This document shows positions 7,096-14,085 of a DNA stretch of 16,252 nt, one piece after another. Made by a program: the position numbers and the translations under genes. Position 1 is the stretch's first letter, and each line of letters begins with the position of its first letter. Location: assembly GCA_044341625.1 (NCBI GenBank), contig JBIIRI010000082.1, positions 1 through 16,252 of the forward strand, in the 5' to 3' direction. This DNA is from Falsiroseomonas sp044341625 (GTDB lineage: Bacteria > Pseudomonadota > Alphaproteobacteria > Acetobacterales > Acetobacteraceae). Below the pieces are notes generated by a model. The model saw only the letters and a list, made by a program, of their open reading frames with translations. It did not search any database and was not told where the DNA came from.

Positions 7096-7141
7096 TAGGG
7101 AAGCGCATACCGCCCAAGGCAGAAAAGGGGATAGCGGCGCG

Positions 7142-7480
7142 ATGAAGCTTGTGATGGCGATCATCAAGCCCTTCAAGTTGGACGAGGTGCGCGATGCGCT
7201 CACCCCGCTCGGCGTGCAGGGCCTCACGGTGACCGAGGTGAAGGGGTTCGGCCGGCAGAAGGGCCAGACCGAAATCTACCGCGGTGCCGAATACCATGTG
7301 AGCTTCCTTCCGAAGCTGAAGATCGAGGTCGCGGTGCCCGCCGAGATGGTGGACGCCGTGGTCGAGGCGATCGCGGGTGCGGCGCGCACCGGCAAGATCG
7401 GCGACGGGAAGATCTTCGTGCTGGACATGGAGCGCGCGCTCCGCATCCGCACCGGCGAAACAGACGACTCGGCGCTGTGA
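7142..7480 (+). CDS. glnK: Nitrogen regulatory PII protein GlnK
   Basis: Trimeric cytoplasmic PII signal protein that senses 2-oxoglutarate, ATP/ADP and, through uridylylation, glutamine. It blocks the AmtB channel when nitrogen is plentiful. The 112-residue product is the standard length. It starts MKLVMAIIKPFKLDEVRDAL; the T-loop KGFGRQKGQTEIYRGAEY puts the uridylylated Tyr at residue 51, as in the family. The C-terminal signature is TGKIGDGKIFV. The start is ATG 7142, behind AAGGGG (7125-7130). First gene of a two-gene operon with amtB 40 nt downstream, behind a sigma-54-type promoter. Linkage to amtB makes GlnK more likely than GlnB. Confidence 0.96.
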   Translation: MKLVMAIIKPFKLDEVRDALTPLGVQGLTVTEVKGFGRQKGQTEIYRGAEYHVSFLPKLKIEVAVPAEMVDAVVEAIAGAARTGKIGDGKIFVLDMERALRIRTGETDDSAL

Positions 7481-7505
7481 AGCGCGCGATCCTCGACACG
7501 AAGAA

Positions 7506-7511
7506 AAAGGG
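7506..7511 (+). promoter_or_regulatory. Ribosome-binding site deciding the amtB start
   Basis: AAAGGG at 7506-7511 directly abuts ATG 7512 but is 9 nt before the second in-frame ATG at 7521. Spacing therefore favours 7521. A third ATG at 7527 has GGGA 6 nt upstream. Confidence 0.5.
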
Positions 7512-7520
7512 ATGACGGGA

Positions 7521-8873
7521 ATGAGGATGCTTGCGCGCGCCGCGCTGATGGCGATGCCTGCGATGCTGGCGGCGGGTGTCGCCTTCGCCGGGGATGAACC
7601 CAAGATCGACACCGGCGACACCGCCTGGATGCTGACCAGCGTCGCGCTGGTGCTGATGATGACGGTGCCGGGTGTTGCGCTGTTCTACGCCGGCATGGTG
7701 CGGAAGAAGTCCGTGCTGGCCACCATGGCGCAGTCCTTCGCGATCTGCGCCATCGTCTCCATCGTCTGGATGGTGATCGGCTACTCGCTGGCCTTCGGCA
7801 ATGGCGGGCTGTGGCTCGGCGACTTCTCCAAGGTGTTCCTGAGCGGCATCGCCTGGGACAAGCCCTTCGTGCTGGGCGCTGGCCTGGGCGAGGCCAGCGA
7901 GGTCGCCTTCACGATCCCGGAGACGGTGTTCGTCATCTTCCAGATGACCTTCGCCATCATCACCGCGGCGCTGATCACCGGCGCGGTGGCGGACCGGATG
8001 AAGTTCTCCGCGCTCTGCCTGTTCATCGTGTTGTGGACGGTGCTGATCTACAGCCCGGTCGCGCATTGGGTGTGGCACCCGGCCGGCATCATCTGGGCCT
8101 GGGGCGCGCTGGACTTCGCGGGCGGCACGGTGGTGCACATCAATGCCGGCGTGGCGGGTCTCGTCGCGGCGGTGGTGATCGGCAAGCGCATCGGGTACGG
8201 CACCGAGAACATGGCGCCGCACAATCTCGGCCTCGCGGTCATCGGCGCGGCGCTGCTGTGGGTGGGCTGGTTCGGCTTCAACGCGGGCTCGGCCGGCGGC
8301 GCGGGTGCGCGCGCGGGCATGGCCATGCTGGTCACGCAGATCGCCTGCGCGGCCGGTGCGGTCGCCTGGATGCTCGCGGAGTGGATGAGCAAGGGCAAGC
8401 CGAGCGTGCTCGGCCTGATCTCCGGCGCGGTGGCGGGCCTGGTTGCCATCACGCCGGCCTCGGGCTGGGTGTTCCCCGGCGCGGCGCTGGCCATCGGCCT
8501 GCTGGCGGGCGTGATCTGCTTCTGGGGCGCGACGGGCCTCAAGAAGATGCTCGGCATCGATGACAGCCTGGACGTGTTCTACGTGCACGGCCTGGGCGGC
8601 ATCGTGGGCGCGATCCTCACCGGCGTCTTCGCCTATGGCATGCTCTACAAGACAGACGATGCCGAGGCCGCGATCGCCTATTCGGGCCTGCTCTACGGCA
8701 ACCCAGGCATGGTCTGGATCCAGATCAAGTCCATCCTGCTGACCATGGCCTATACCGGTGTCGGCACCTGGGTGCTGCTGAAGATCGTGGATGTGGTCGT
8801 CGGCCTGCGCGTGACCGAGGAGGAAGAGCGCGAGGGCCTCGACGTCGCCCAGCATGGCGAGCGCATCGGCTGA
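7521..8873 (+). CDS. amtB: Ammonium transporter AmtB
   Basis: Inner-membrane homotrimeric ammonium channel. From ATG 7521 the product has 450 residues: a cleavable signal peptide (about 1-23, ending AFAG), then eleven hydrophobic segments. The family's functional residues are present: Asp198 and His206 in DFAGGTVVHIN, the second pore histidine H356 in YVHGLGG, the gate phenylalanine in FQMTF (F144), and WFGFNAGS (250-257). The cytoplasmic tail is short and acidic (VTEEEEREGLD, from about 431), where GlnK docking and closing act. Forms an operon with glnK, 40 nt upstream, under the same sigma-54-type promoter. ATG 7512 would add three residues. Two hairpins downstream close the operon. Confidence 0.96.
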   Translation: MRMLARAALMAMPAMLAAGVAFAGDEPKIDTGDTAWMLTSVALVLMMTVPGVALFYAGMVRKKSVLATMAQSFAICAIVSIVWMVIGYSLAFGNGGLWLGDFSKVFLSGIAWDKPFVLGAGLGEASEVAFTIPETVFVIFQMTFAIITAALITGAVADRMKFSALCLFIVLWTVLIYSPVAHWVWHPAGIIWAWGALDFAGGTVVHINAGVAGLVAAVVIGKRIGYGTENMAPHNLGLAVIGAALLWVGWFGFNAGSAGGAGARAGMAMLVTQIACAAGAVAWMLAEWMSKGKPSVLGLISGAVAGLVAITPASGWVFPGAALAIGLLAGVICFWGATGLKKMLGIDDSLDVFYVHGLGGIVGAILTGVFAYGMLYKTDDAEAAIAYSGLLYGNPGMVWIQIKSILLTMAYTGVGTWVLLKIVDVVVGLRVTEEEEREGLDVAQHGERIG

Positions 8874-8888
8874 CGCCTGCGCCTGACC

Positions 8889-8919
8889 GCCCGGCGGCGC
8901 GCGAAAGGCGCCGCCGGGC
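8889..8919 (+). terminator. 12-bp GC hairpin after amtB
   Basis: GCCCGGCGGCGC (8889-8900) pairs perfectly with 8908-8919 across loop GCGAAAG. It lies 16 nt after the amtB stop. No T tract follows; it may act with the next hairpin as terminator or mRNA stabiliser. Confidence 0.62.
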
Positions 8920-8930
8920 CAGAATGGGAC

Positions 8931-8958
8931 AGGGCGCCGGGAGAGATCCCGGCGCCCT
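8931..8958 (+). terminator. 12-bp hairpin with GAGA tetraloop after amtB
   Basis: AGGGCGCCGGGA (8931-8942) pairs perfectly with 8947-8958, closed by GAGA, a GNRA-type tetraloop. It starts 11 nt after the preceding hairpin and is followed by TCCTGC, so there is no real T run. The more stable looking of the pair. The 73 bp from here to arfB carry no other clear signal. Confidence 0.65.
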
Positions 8959-9030
8959 TCCTGCATCCGGCCTCTCGCCACCGCATGCGGCGCTGGACCC
9001 GGCACGGCCGGGGCGCGTAAGGGCTGCGCC

Positions 9031-9444
9031 ATGCCGGCCATCCCCGAGATCCCCGAAGCCGCGCTGGAGGAGCAGTTCACCCGCGCCTCCGGTCCCGGCG
9101 GGCAGCATGTGAACAAGGTGGAGACGGCGGTGCTGCTGCGCCTGCACCTGGCACGCGCCGAATTACCGGAGGCGCTGCTGGCGCGCCTGCTGCGCCTGGC
9201 CGGTCGGAAGGTGAACGCCGAGGGCGTTCTGACCATCGAGGCCAGCCGCCATCGCAGCCAGCAACTCAACCGCGTCGAGGCGCGGGAGAAGCTGATGGAG
9301 CTGATCGCGCGCGCCGCGGCCCCCCCGCCGCCGCCGCGCCGGCCCACCAAGCCAGGCCGCGCCGCGAAGGAACGCCGCCTGGACAGCAAGGCACGCCGCA
9401 GCGGCGTGAAGCGGCTGCGGACGGACAAGCCGCGGTTGGACTGA
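9031..9444 (+). CDS. arfB: Alternative ribosome-rescue factor ArfB (YaeJ), peptidyl-tRNA hydrolase
   Basis: Releases nascent chains from ribosomes stalled at mRNA 3' ends, without a stop codon. The 137-residue product matches the usual 130-140. The catalytic GGQ is at 23-25 within RASGPGGQHVNKVETAV, as in class I release factor domain 3. A long basic tail follows (about 95-137, with PPPPPRRPTKPGRAAKERR and many Lys/Arg), the part that enters the empty mRNA channel. Lacking release factor domains 1 and 2 at this length separates it from RF1/RF2. ATG 9031 has TAAGGG at 9018-9023, 7 nt upstream. It stands alone after the amtB hairpins. Confidence 0.93.
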   Translation: MPAIPEIPEAALEEQFTRASGPGGQHVNKVETAVLLRLHLARAELPEALLARLLRLAGRKVNAEGVLTIEASRHRSQQLNRVEAREKLMELIARAAAPPPPPRRPTKPGRAAKERRLDSKARRSGVKRLRTDKPRLD

Positions 9445-9644
9445 CAGCCGGACCACAGACGCTTGAACAGCGCCCGCCGGGCCTCATCCGCCCCCGGATC
9501 GCGGAAAGCTGCGCGACTTCACGGAGATTGCAGGTCCGGCCCGATTGCATCGCCCATTGTGTATACGGAATACTATTCCTCCACGGCGCGGACGCCGACG
9601 CAGGCTACCCGGCAAGGCCGGCAGCCCAGACAGGAGGGATCCTC
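9445..9644. other. Intergenic region between arfB and the fasciclin gene
   Basis: Two hundred base pairs without a supportable gene. It contains small GC dyads (for example GCCCG-C-CGGGC near 9470), an AT-rich palindromic spot at 9561-9579, and the strong ribosome-binding site AGGAGGGA (9632-9639) of the next gene. TTGCAT at 9545-9550 could be a -35 hexamer, but no -10 stands at 16-18 bp from it. Confidence 0.5.
9561..9579. promoter_or_regulatory. Overlapping palindromes upstream of the fasciclin gene
   Basis: GGAATA-C-TATTCC (9567-9579) is a perfect 6-1-6 palindrome. It overlaps GTAT-N5-ATAC (9561-9573). This is the most AT-rich spot in the region and lies 66 bp before the downstream ATG, so it is a likely promoter/operator core. 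The regulator is unknown. Confidence 0.45.
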
Positions 9645-10187
9645 ATGCACCGCCAAGCCTCTGCCCTGACGGGCCTCACCCTGGCCGCCGGCCTCGCGGC
9701 CGCGCTGGCCCTGCCGGGCGCCGCCCTGGCGCAGCAGCGCAACTGCATCGACACCCTGGCCGGGATGCCGGAATACTCGCGCATGGTGAACGCGGTGACG
9801 CACAGCCACATGGTGAACGACCTGCGAATGATGCAGAACATCACCATCTTCGCCCCCACCAACGCGGCCATCGACCAGGTCAACCCGCAACTCGTCGACC
9901 GGCTCTTTCCGCGGGAAGCGGCCGGGGGCGGGCGCACGGCCGATCCCCTGCTCGCAACGGCGGCGATCCAGGCTCATATCGTCAATGGACGCATCCCGGC
10001 CGCGGCCCTCACCCAGGGTGTGCAGCTGACGACACTTGCCGGAACGCCGCTCAGCATCGCGGCGGCCGGCGGGGATAGGGCAGCCACCATCAACGCGGCC
10101 GGCGGCGTCACCGCCCGGGTCGTCCAGGGCGACATCGCCTGCACCAACGGCGTGATCCACGGGATAGACCACGCCCTGATCCGCTGA
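9645..10187 (+). CDS. Secreted fasciclin (FAS1) domain protein
   Basis: Exported single-domain FAS1 protein; bacterial members are usually surface or periplasmic adhesion-like proteins of unclear role. The 180-residue product starts with a signal peptide (1-29, cleavage likely after AALA). One FAS1 domain (about 35-179) follows, shown by ITIFAPTNAAID (66-77), HIVNGRI (111-117), and the closing NGVIHGIDHALI (168-179). It has just two cysteines in the mature part, C34 at the domain start and C166 near its end, placed so they could form a disulfide. The start is fixed by AGGAGGGA, 5 nt before ATG 9645. It is transcribed alone; a GC hairpin follows. Confidence 0.88.
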   Translation: MHRQASALTGLTLAAGLAAALALPGAALAQQRNCIDTLAGMPEYSRMVNAVTHSHMVNDLRMMQNITIFAPTNAAIDQVNPQLVDRLFPREAAGGGRTADPLLATAAIQAHIVNGRIPAAALTQGVQLTTLAGTPLSIAAAGGDRAATINAAGGVTARVVQGDIACTNGVIHGIDHALIR

Positions 10188-10194
10188 GCTCGAA

Positions 10195-10216
10195 CGCGGG
10201 GGGGGTACCCCCCGCG
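10195..10216 (+). terminator. GC hairpin after the fasciclin gene
   Basis: CGCGGGGGG (10195-10203) pairs with CCCCCCGCG (10208-10216), loop GGTA, starting 7 nt after the stop. No T run. A probable terminator that separates the gene from ftsK. Confidence 0.6.
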
Positions 10217-10229
10217 AAAGCAGATCGTG

Positions 10230-10276
10230 CATCCTGAATGACTTCCGGTGTAGAACTGCCACCGTGCTTCAGGATG
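10230..10276 (+). promoter_or_regulatory. ftsK leader stem-loop covering its ribosome-binding site
   Basis: CATCCTGAA (10230-10238) is the exact complement of TTCAGGATG (10268-10276), and an inner CGGTG/CACCG stem (10246-10250/10260-10264) stacks between them. The right arm contains most of AGGATGG (10271-10277), the ribosome-binding site for ATG 10286. If transcribed, the folded form would hide that site. This assumes ftsK mRNA begins upstream of 10230, which I cannot show. Confidence 0.45.
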
Positions 10277-10285
10277 GACCACCCG

Positions 10286-12892
10286 ATGTCGCGCGCCTTT
10301 GACGGTCGCAGCGCGGGGCCGGGCGCGGTGGGCGATCGCCTTGCCGCGGCCGGGCGCCGCTTCGCCTCCCCCGCCGTCAAGGCGGCGATCCGCCGGCGCG
10401 TGTCGGAACTGGTGGCGCTGGTGCTGGTCGCTGCCGGGCTGTTCGGGATTGTCGCCTTCGCCAGCTACAACCCGGCCGATCCCTCCTGGTCCACCGCCAC
10501 GGCGCGGGCGACGACGAACCTCGCCGGGTCTGTCGGCGCGCATCTGGCCGATGTGGCCCTGCAGGCGCTGGGCTACGCCGCCTGGCTGCCGGTGGCCTGC
10601 CTGATGACCTGGGCCTGGCGCCTGGCCACGCATCGCGGGCTCTCGCCCTTCGCCCTCCGCCTCGCCTGCCTGCTGGCCGCGCTGCCGCTGACGGCCGCCG
10701 CGCTGGCCCTGCTGCCGCTGCCGCCGGCGCAGCCCGCCCCGGCGGGCGCCGCGGGTGCGGCCGGCCCGCCGCTGGCCGATGGCGTGCTGACGCTGCTGGA
10801 ATCGATCCTGGGGCCGATCGGCACCTTTCTGACGCATGTGATCCTGTGGGGGATCATCGCGCTGCTGGCCTTCGTGGCGCTCGGCCTCTCCTTGGGCGAC
10901 TGGCGCCGGGCGGGGCGGGCGGCGGGCTCTGCCGCCGCCGCGGCCGCATCCGGCGCGGGGCGGGCGGCGGCGACCGGGGCCGGCTATGTCTCCTCCGCCG
11001 CCACCGAGGGCGCGCGGCATTCCGGCCTGCTCGCGCGCGGTGCGGCCGCGGCCGGGCGCGGCCTTGCCTGGCCGTTCCGCGCCATGACCGGCGCCCTGCG
11101 CCGCCGCCGCGAAGCGCCGGTGCCGCTGGCCGAGGTGCTGCGCCGCGCCGATGCGGCCGCCGGCGAGCCTCCGCCGCCGGCCACCACCTTCCGCAAGGAA
11201 CCCTCCTTCGGCGTGGCGATCGTCACGCGCGAGCCACCGCCGGAGGCAGACGAAGCCTCCCCCACGCCCGCACCGGCGGCGCGCAAGACCGCTGCCCCGC
11301 GCGTGGCCGAACGCAGCGCCCCGCCGCGTGCCGCCGCCGAGGCGCGCCAGACCAGCCTGCCGCTGGCCGAGAATGTCTGGCGCTTCCCCCCGCTCGACCT
11401 GCTCACCGGCCCGCCGGTGAAGCGCGTCGCGGGGCCGAGCGAGGAAGCGTTGCAGGGCAATGCCCGGATGCTGGAGACGGTGCTCGAGGATTACGGCGTG
11501 CGGGGCCGGATCGTGGAGATCAGGCCCGGCCCCGTCGTGACGCTGTATGAGCTGGAACCGGCGCCGGGGACGAAATCCGCGCGCGTCATCGGGCTGGCCG
11601 ACGACATCGCGCGCAGCATGAGCGTGACCGCCGTCCGTATCGCCACCGTCCCGGGCCGCAACGTGATCGGCATCGAATTGCCGAATGCGCGGCGAGAGAC
11701 GGTGCTGCTCTCGGAACTTCTAGCGGCCGAGGATTGGGTGAAGCATCCGGGCCGGCTCAACCTCGCGCTCGGCAAGGATATCGGCGGCGCGCCGGTCATC
11801 GCCGACCTCGCGCGCATGCCGCATCTGCTGATCGCGGGCACCACGGGCTCGGGCAAGTCGGTGGCGATCAACACGATGATCCTGTCGCTGCTCTATCGCC
11901 TCAGCCCCGACGACTGCCGCTTCATCATGATCGACCCGAAGATGCTGGAATTGTCGGTCTATGACCGCATCCCGCATCTGCTCGCCCCGGTCGTGACCGA
12001 TCCGCGCAAGGCGATCGGCGCGCTGAAATGGACGGTGCGAGAGATGGAGCGCCGCTACAAGGCGATGAGCCAGCTCGGCGTCCGCAACATCGGCGGCTAT
12101 AACGACAAGGTCCAGGCGGCGCGCGCGAAGGGCGAGGTGATGACGCGCCGCGTGCAGGTCGGCTTCGACCCCGACACCAACCGCCCGCTGTTCGAGGACC
12201 AGCCGCTCGCCCTCGAACCCCTGCCCATGATCGTCGTTGTGATCGACGAGATGGCGGACCTGATGATCGTCGCCGGCAAGGAGATCGAGGCGGCGGTGCA
12301 GCGCCTGGCGCAGATGGCGCGCGCGGCGGGCATCCATGTGATCATGGCCACCCAGCGGCCTTCGGTGGATGTCATCACCGGCACCATCAAGGCGAATTTC
12401 CCGACGCGCATCTCCTTCCAGGTGACGTCGAAGATCGACAGCCGCACCATCCTCGGCGAACAGGGCGCCGAACAGCTGCTGGGCCAGGGCGACATGCTGC
12501 ACATGGCCGGCGGCGGGCGGATCAGCCGCGTGCACGGCCCCTTCGTCTCGGACCTCGAGGTGGAAGAAATCGTGGCCTTCCTGCGAAGCCAGGGCGAGCC
12601 GTCCTACATCGAAGAAGTCACCGAGACCGAGGACGATGATGGCGACGCCGCCGCAATCGCCGGCATGCTCGGCGGCAACACGGATGGCGAAGCCTCGCTC
12701 TACGACCAGGCGGTGGAGCTGGTGACGCGGGAAGGCAAGGCGAGCACCAGCTTCGTGCAGCGCCATCTCGGCATCGGCTACAACAAGGCCGCGAAGCTGA
12801 TCGAGCAGATGGAAAAGCAGGGCGTGGTCGGCGCCGCGAACCATGTGGGCAAGCGCGAGGTGCTGGCGCCAGGGCCGCGAGACCGGGAGTGA
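10286..12892 (+). CDS. ftsK: DNA translocase FtsK, full length
   Basis: Septal ATP-driven DNA pump that clears the chromosome terminus and activates XerCD at dif. From ATG 10286 the product has 868 residues. Four N-terminal membrane spans lie at about 41-59, 95-115, 122-145 and 182-203. A low-complexity Ala/Pro linker follows (about 205-365), then the alpha and RecA-like beta motor domain. Walker A is GTTGSGKS (518-525) and Walker B is VVVIDEMAD, with Asp654. The C-terminal gamma winged helix (about 805-863, YDQAVELVTREGKASTSFVQ...), which reads polar KOPS sites, is complete. ATG 10286 is chosen for AGGATGG 8 nt upstream; ATG 10274 and 10238 are in frame. A hydrolase gene follows after 1 nt. 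Confidence 0.96.
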   Translation: MSRAFDGRSAGPGAVGDRLAAAGRRFASPAVKAAIRRRVSELVALVLVAAGLFGIVAFASYNPADPSWSTATARATTNLAGSVGAHLADVALQALGYAAWLPVACLMTWAWRLATHRGLSPFALRLACLLAALPLTAAALALLPLPPAQPAPAGAAGAAGPPLADGVLTLLESILGPIGTFLTHVILWGIIALLAFVALGLSLGDWRRAGRAAGSAAAAAASGAGRAAATGAGYVSSAATEGARHSGLLARGAAAAGRGLAWPFRAMTGALRRRREAPVPLAEVLRRADAAAGEPPPPATTFRKEPSFGVAIVTREPPPEADEASPTPAPAARKTAAPRVAERSAPPRAAAEARQTSLPLAENVWRFPPLDLLTGPPVKRVAGPSEEALQGNARMLETVLEDYGVRGRIVEIRPGPVVTLYELEPAPGTKSARVIGLADDIARSMSVTAVRIATVPGRNVIGIELPNARRETVLLSELLAAEDWVKHPGRLNLALGKDIGGAPVIADLARMPHLLIAGTTGSGKSVAINTMILSLLYRLSPDDCRFIMIDPKMLELSVYDRIPHLLAPVVTDPRKAIGALKWTVREMERRYKAMSQLGVRNIGGYNDKVQAARAKGEVMTRRVQVGFDPDTNRPLFEDQPLALEPLPMIVVVIDEMADLMIVAGKEIEAAVQRLAQMARAAGIHVIMATQRPSVDVITGTIKANFPTRISFQVTSKIDSRTILGEQGAEQLLGQGDMLHMAGGGRISRVHGPFVSDLEVEEIVAFLRSQGEPSYIEEVTETEDDDGDAAAIAGMLGGNTDGEASLYDQAVELVTREGKASTSFVQRHLGIGYNKAAKLIEQMEKQGVVGAANHVGKREVLAPGPRDRE

Positions 12893-12893
12893 C

Positions 12894-13715
12894 GTGCCCA
12901 TCCTCGGCGCCGCGCTCGGTCTTGTCGTGACGCTGGGCGGGCTCGGCGCCGCGCTCTGGGCGTTCCAGGACCGGCTGATCTACTTCCCCGATCCAACGCC
13001 CCCGCCGCCCCCCGCCCTGCTCGGCCTGGAGCGCGTGGCGGAGACGCGGCTGCGAACGGCGGATGGGCTCGACATCCTCGCCTGGCGCCTGCCGGCCGGA
13101 CGCGCGGATGCGCCGGTGCTGCTCTATCTGCACGGCAATGGCGGATCGCTGGCCTATCGCGCCGATCGGCTGCGGCGCTTCGAACAGTTGGGATGGGGCG
13201 CGCTGGTCGTGCAGTGGCGCGGCTATGGCGGCAATCCGGGCCAGCCGAGCGAAGCGGGGCTGGCGGAGGATGCGCGGGCGGGGCTCCGCAGCTTGCAGGA
13301 GGCCGGGGTGCCGGCGGCGCGGATCGTGCTGTGGGGCGAATCGCTCGGCACCGGGCCCGCGATCCGGCTGGCGGCGGAACAGCCCAGCGCGCTGGCGGCC
13401 GTGATCCTGGAATCGCCCTACACGAGCCTGCTGGCGCTGGCGCGGCAGCACTACCCGGTGCTGCCCTCGACCCTGCTGCTGCGGGACCGCTACGACAGCC
13501 TGGCGCTGATGCCGCAGGTCGAGGCGCCGGTACTGGTCCTGCAGGGCTCGCGCGATGTGCTGGTGCCGCCCACGATGGGCCGCGAACTTGCCGCCGCGGC
13601 GCGCGTGCCGGTGCAACTATGGGAGGCGCCGCTGGCCGGCCACAACGAACTTGGCCAGGCGGGCGCCTTCGAGGAAGCCGCGCGCTTCCTGGCGCAGCAC
13701 CTACCCGGCCGCTGA
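12894..13715 (+). CDS. Membrane-anchored alpha/beta hydrolase (BEM46/ABHD13-like)
   Basis: Serine hydrolase of unknown substrate. The 273-residue product has an N-terminal hydrophobic anchor (about 3-24) followed by FQDRLIYFPDP, the usual opening of the 'membrane-associated alpha/beta hydrolase' group. The oxyanion motif is HGNGG (80-84), the nucleophile is S150 in GESLG, the acid D221 in GSRDVLVPP, and the base H250 in AGHNEL: a complete triad. The start is GTG 12894, 1 nt after the ftsK stop with GGGAG at 12885-12889; no ATG occurs near the anchor. The tight spacing suggests co-transcription and translational coupling with ftsK. Converges with the minus-strand operon. Confidence 0.85.
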   Translation: MPILGAALGLVVTLGGLGAALWAFQDRLIYFPDPTPPPPPALLGLERVAETRLRTADGLDILAWRLPAGRADAPVLLYLHGNGGSLAYRADRLRRFEQLGWGALVVQWRGYGGNPGQPSEAGLAEDARAGLRSLQEAGVPAARIVLWGESLGTGPAIRLAAEQPSALAAVILESPYTSLLALARQHYPVLPSTLLLRDRYDSLALMPQVEAPVLVLQGSRDVLVPPTMGRELAAAARVPVQLWEAPLAGHNELGQAGAFEEAARFLAQHLPGR

Positions 13716-13722
13716 CGCCGGG
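13704..13722. terminator. Short hairpin at the hydrolase stop, convergent junction
   Basis: CCCGGC (13704-13709) pairs with GCCGGG (13717-13722) across 7 nt that include the hydrolase TGA. The two convergent stops are only 19 bp apart, so a bidirectional terminator is plausible; the stem is short and without T run. Confidence 0.38.
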
Positions 13723-13734
13723 CGCAGGCAGGCT

Positions 13735-14085
13735 TCAGACCGTCGTCGCCAGCAGCACCACGCCAAGGCTGATCAAGCCGATCGCCAGCATCTTCTGCAT
13801 GCCGAGCGCCTCGCCGAAGACGGCCCAGCCGATCACCGCGATCACCACATAGCTCGCGGCGGTGCAGGGCAGCGCGATGCTCATCGGGATCTTCCGCAGC
13901 GCGACGATATACAAGAGCGCCGCGCCGCCATAGCAGCCGAGGCCGATGATGGTCTGCCAGCGGAACAGCTGGTCGATGAACCCGGCCGAGGCCGCGACCG
14001 AGCCCGAGGCGCCCGCCTTCAGCAGGATCTGCCCGACCAGCGACGTGACGATCGCGGCGGCCAGTACGATCCAGGCGATGGTCAT
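13735..14085 (-). CDS. Small four-helix EamA/SMR-type membrane protein, possible lipid-sugar flippase
   Basis: Inner-membrane protein of 116 residues with four hydrophobic segments (about 3-23, 43-63, 69-89, 94-114), as in SMR efflux pumps and the ArnE/ArnF subunits that flip undecaprenyl-phosphate-aminoarabinose. The first helix carries GQILLKAG, and the third starts IPMSIALPCTAASYVVI, both common to this superfamily. ATG 14085 overlaps the stop of the upstream glycosyltransferase by 4 nt (ATGA), so translation is likely coupled. That link to a polyprenyl-phosphate glycosyltransferase is why a flippase role is preferred over drug efflux. There is only one half-transporter here, so a homodimer is expected. 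Substrate unknown. Confidence 0.8.
   Translation of the reverse strand: MTIAWIVLAAAIVTSLVGQILLKAGASGSVAASAGFIDQLFRWQTIIGLGCYGGAALLYIVALRKIPMSIALPCTAASYVVIAVIGWAVFGEALGMQKMLAIGLISLGVVLLATTV

Noticed and set aside
7224..9428. Minus-strand open frame of 734 codons opposite amtB and arfB
   Set aside because: Antisense to two well recognised genes, His/Arg/Ala-rich, no domain or ribosome-binding site.
10253..10267. Possible alphaproteobacterial SOS (LexA) box near ftsK, starting from GAAC
   Set aside because: GAAC at 10253-10256 is not followed by a second GAAC or a GTTC at 7-nt spacing (GTGC stands there).
11720..12901. Minus-strand open frame opposite the FtsK motor domain
   Set aside because: Mirror of a conserved coding region; no recognisable protein.
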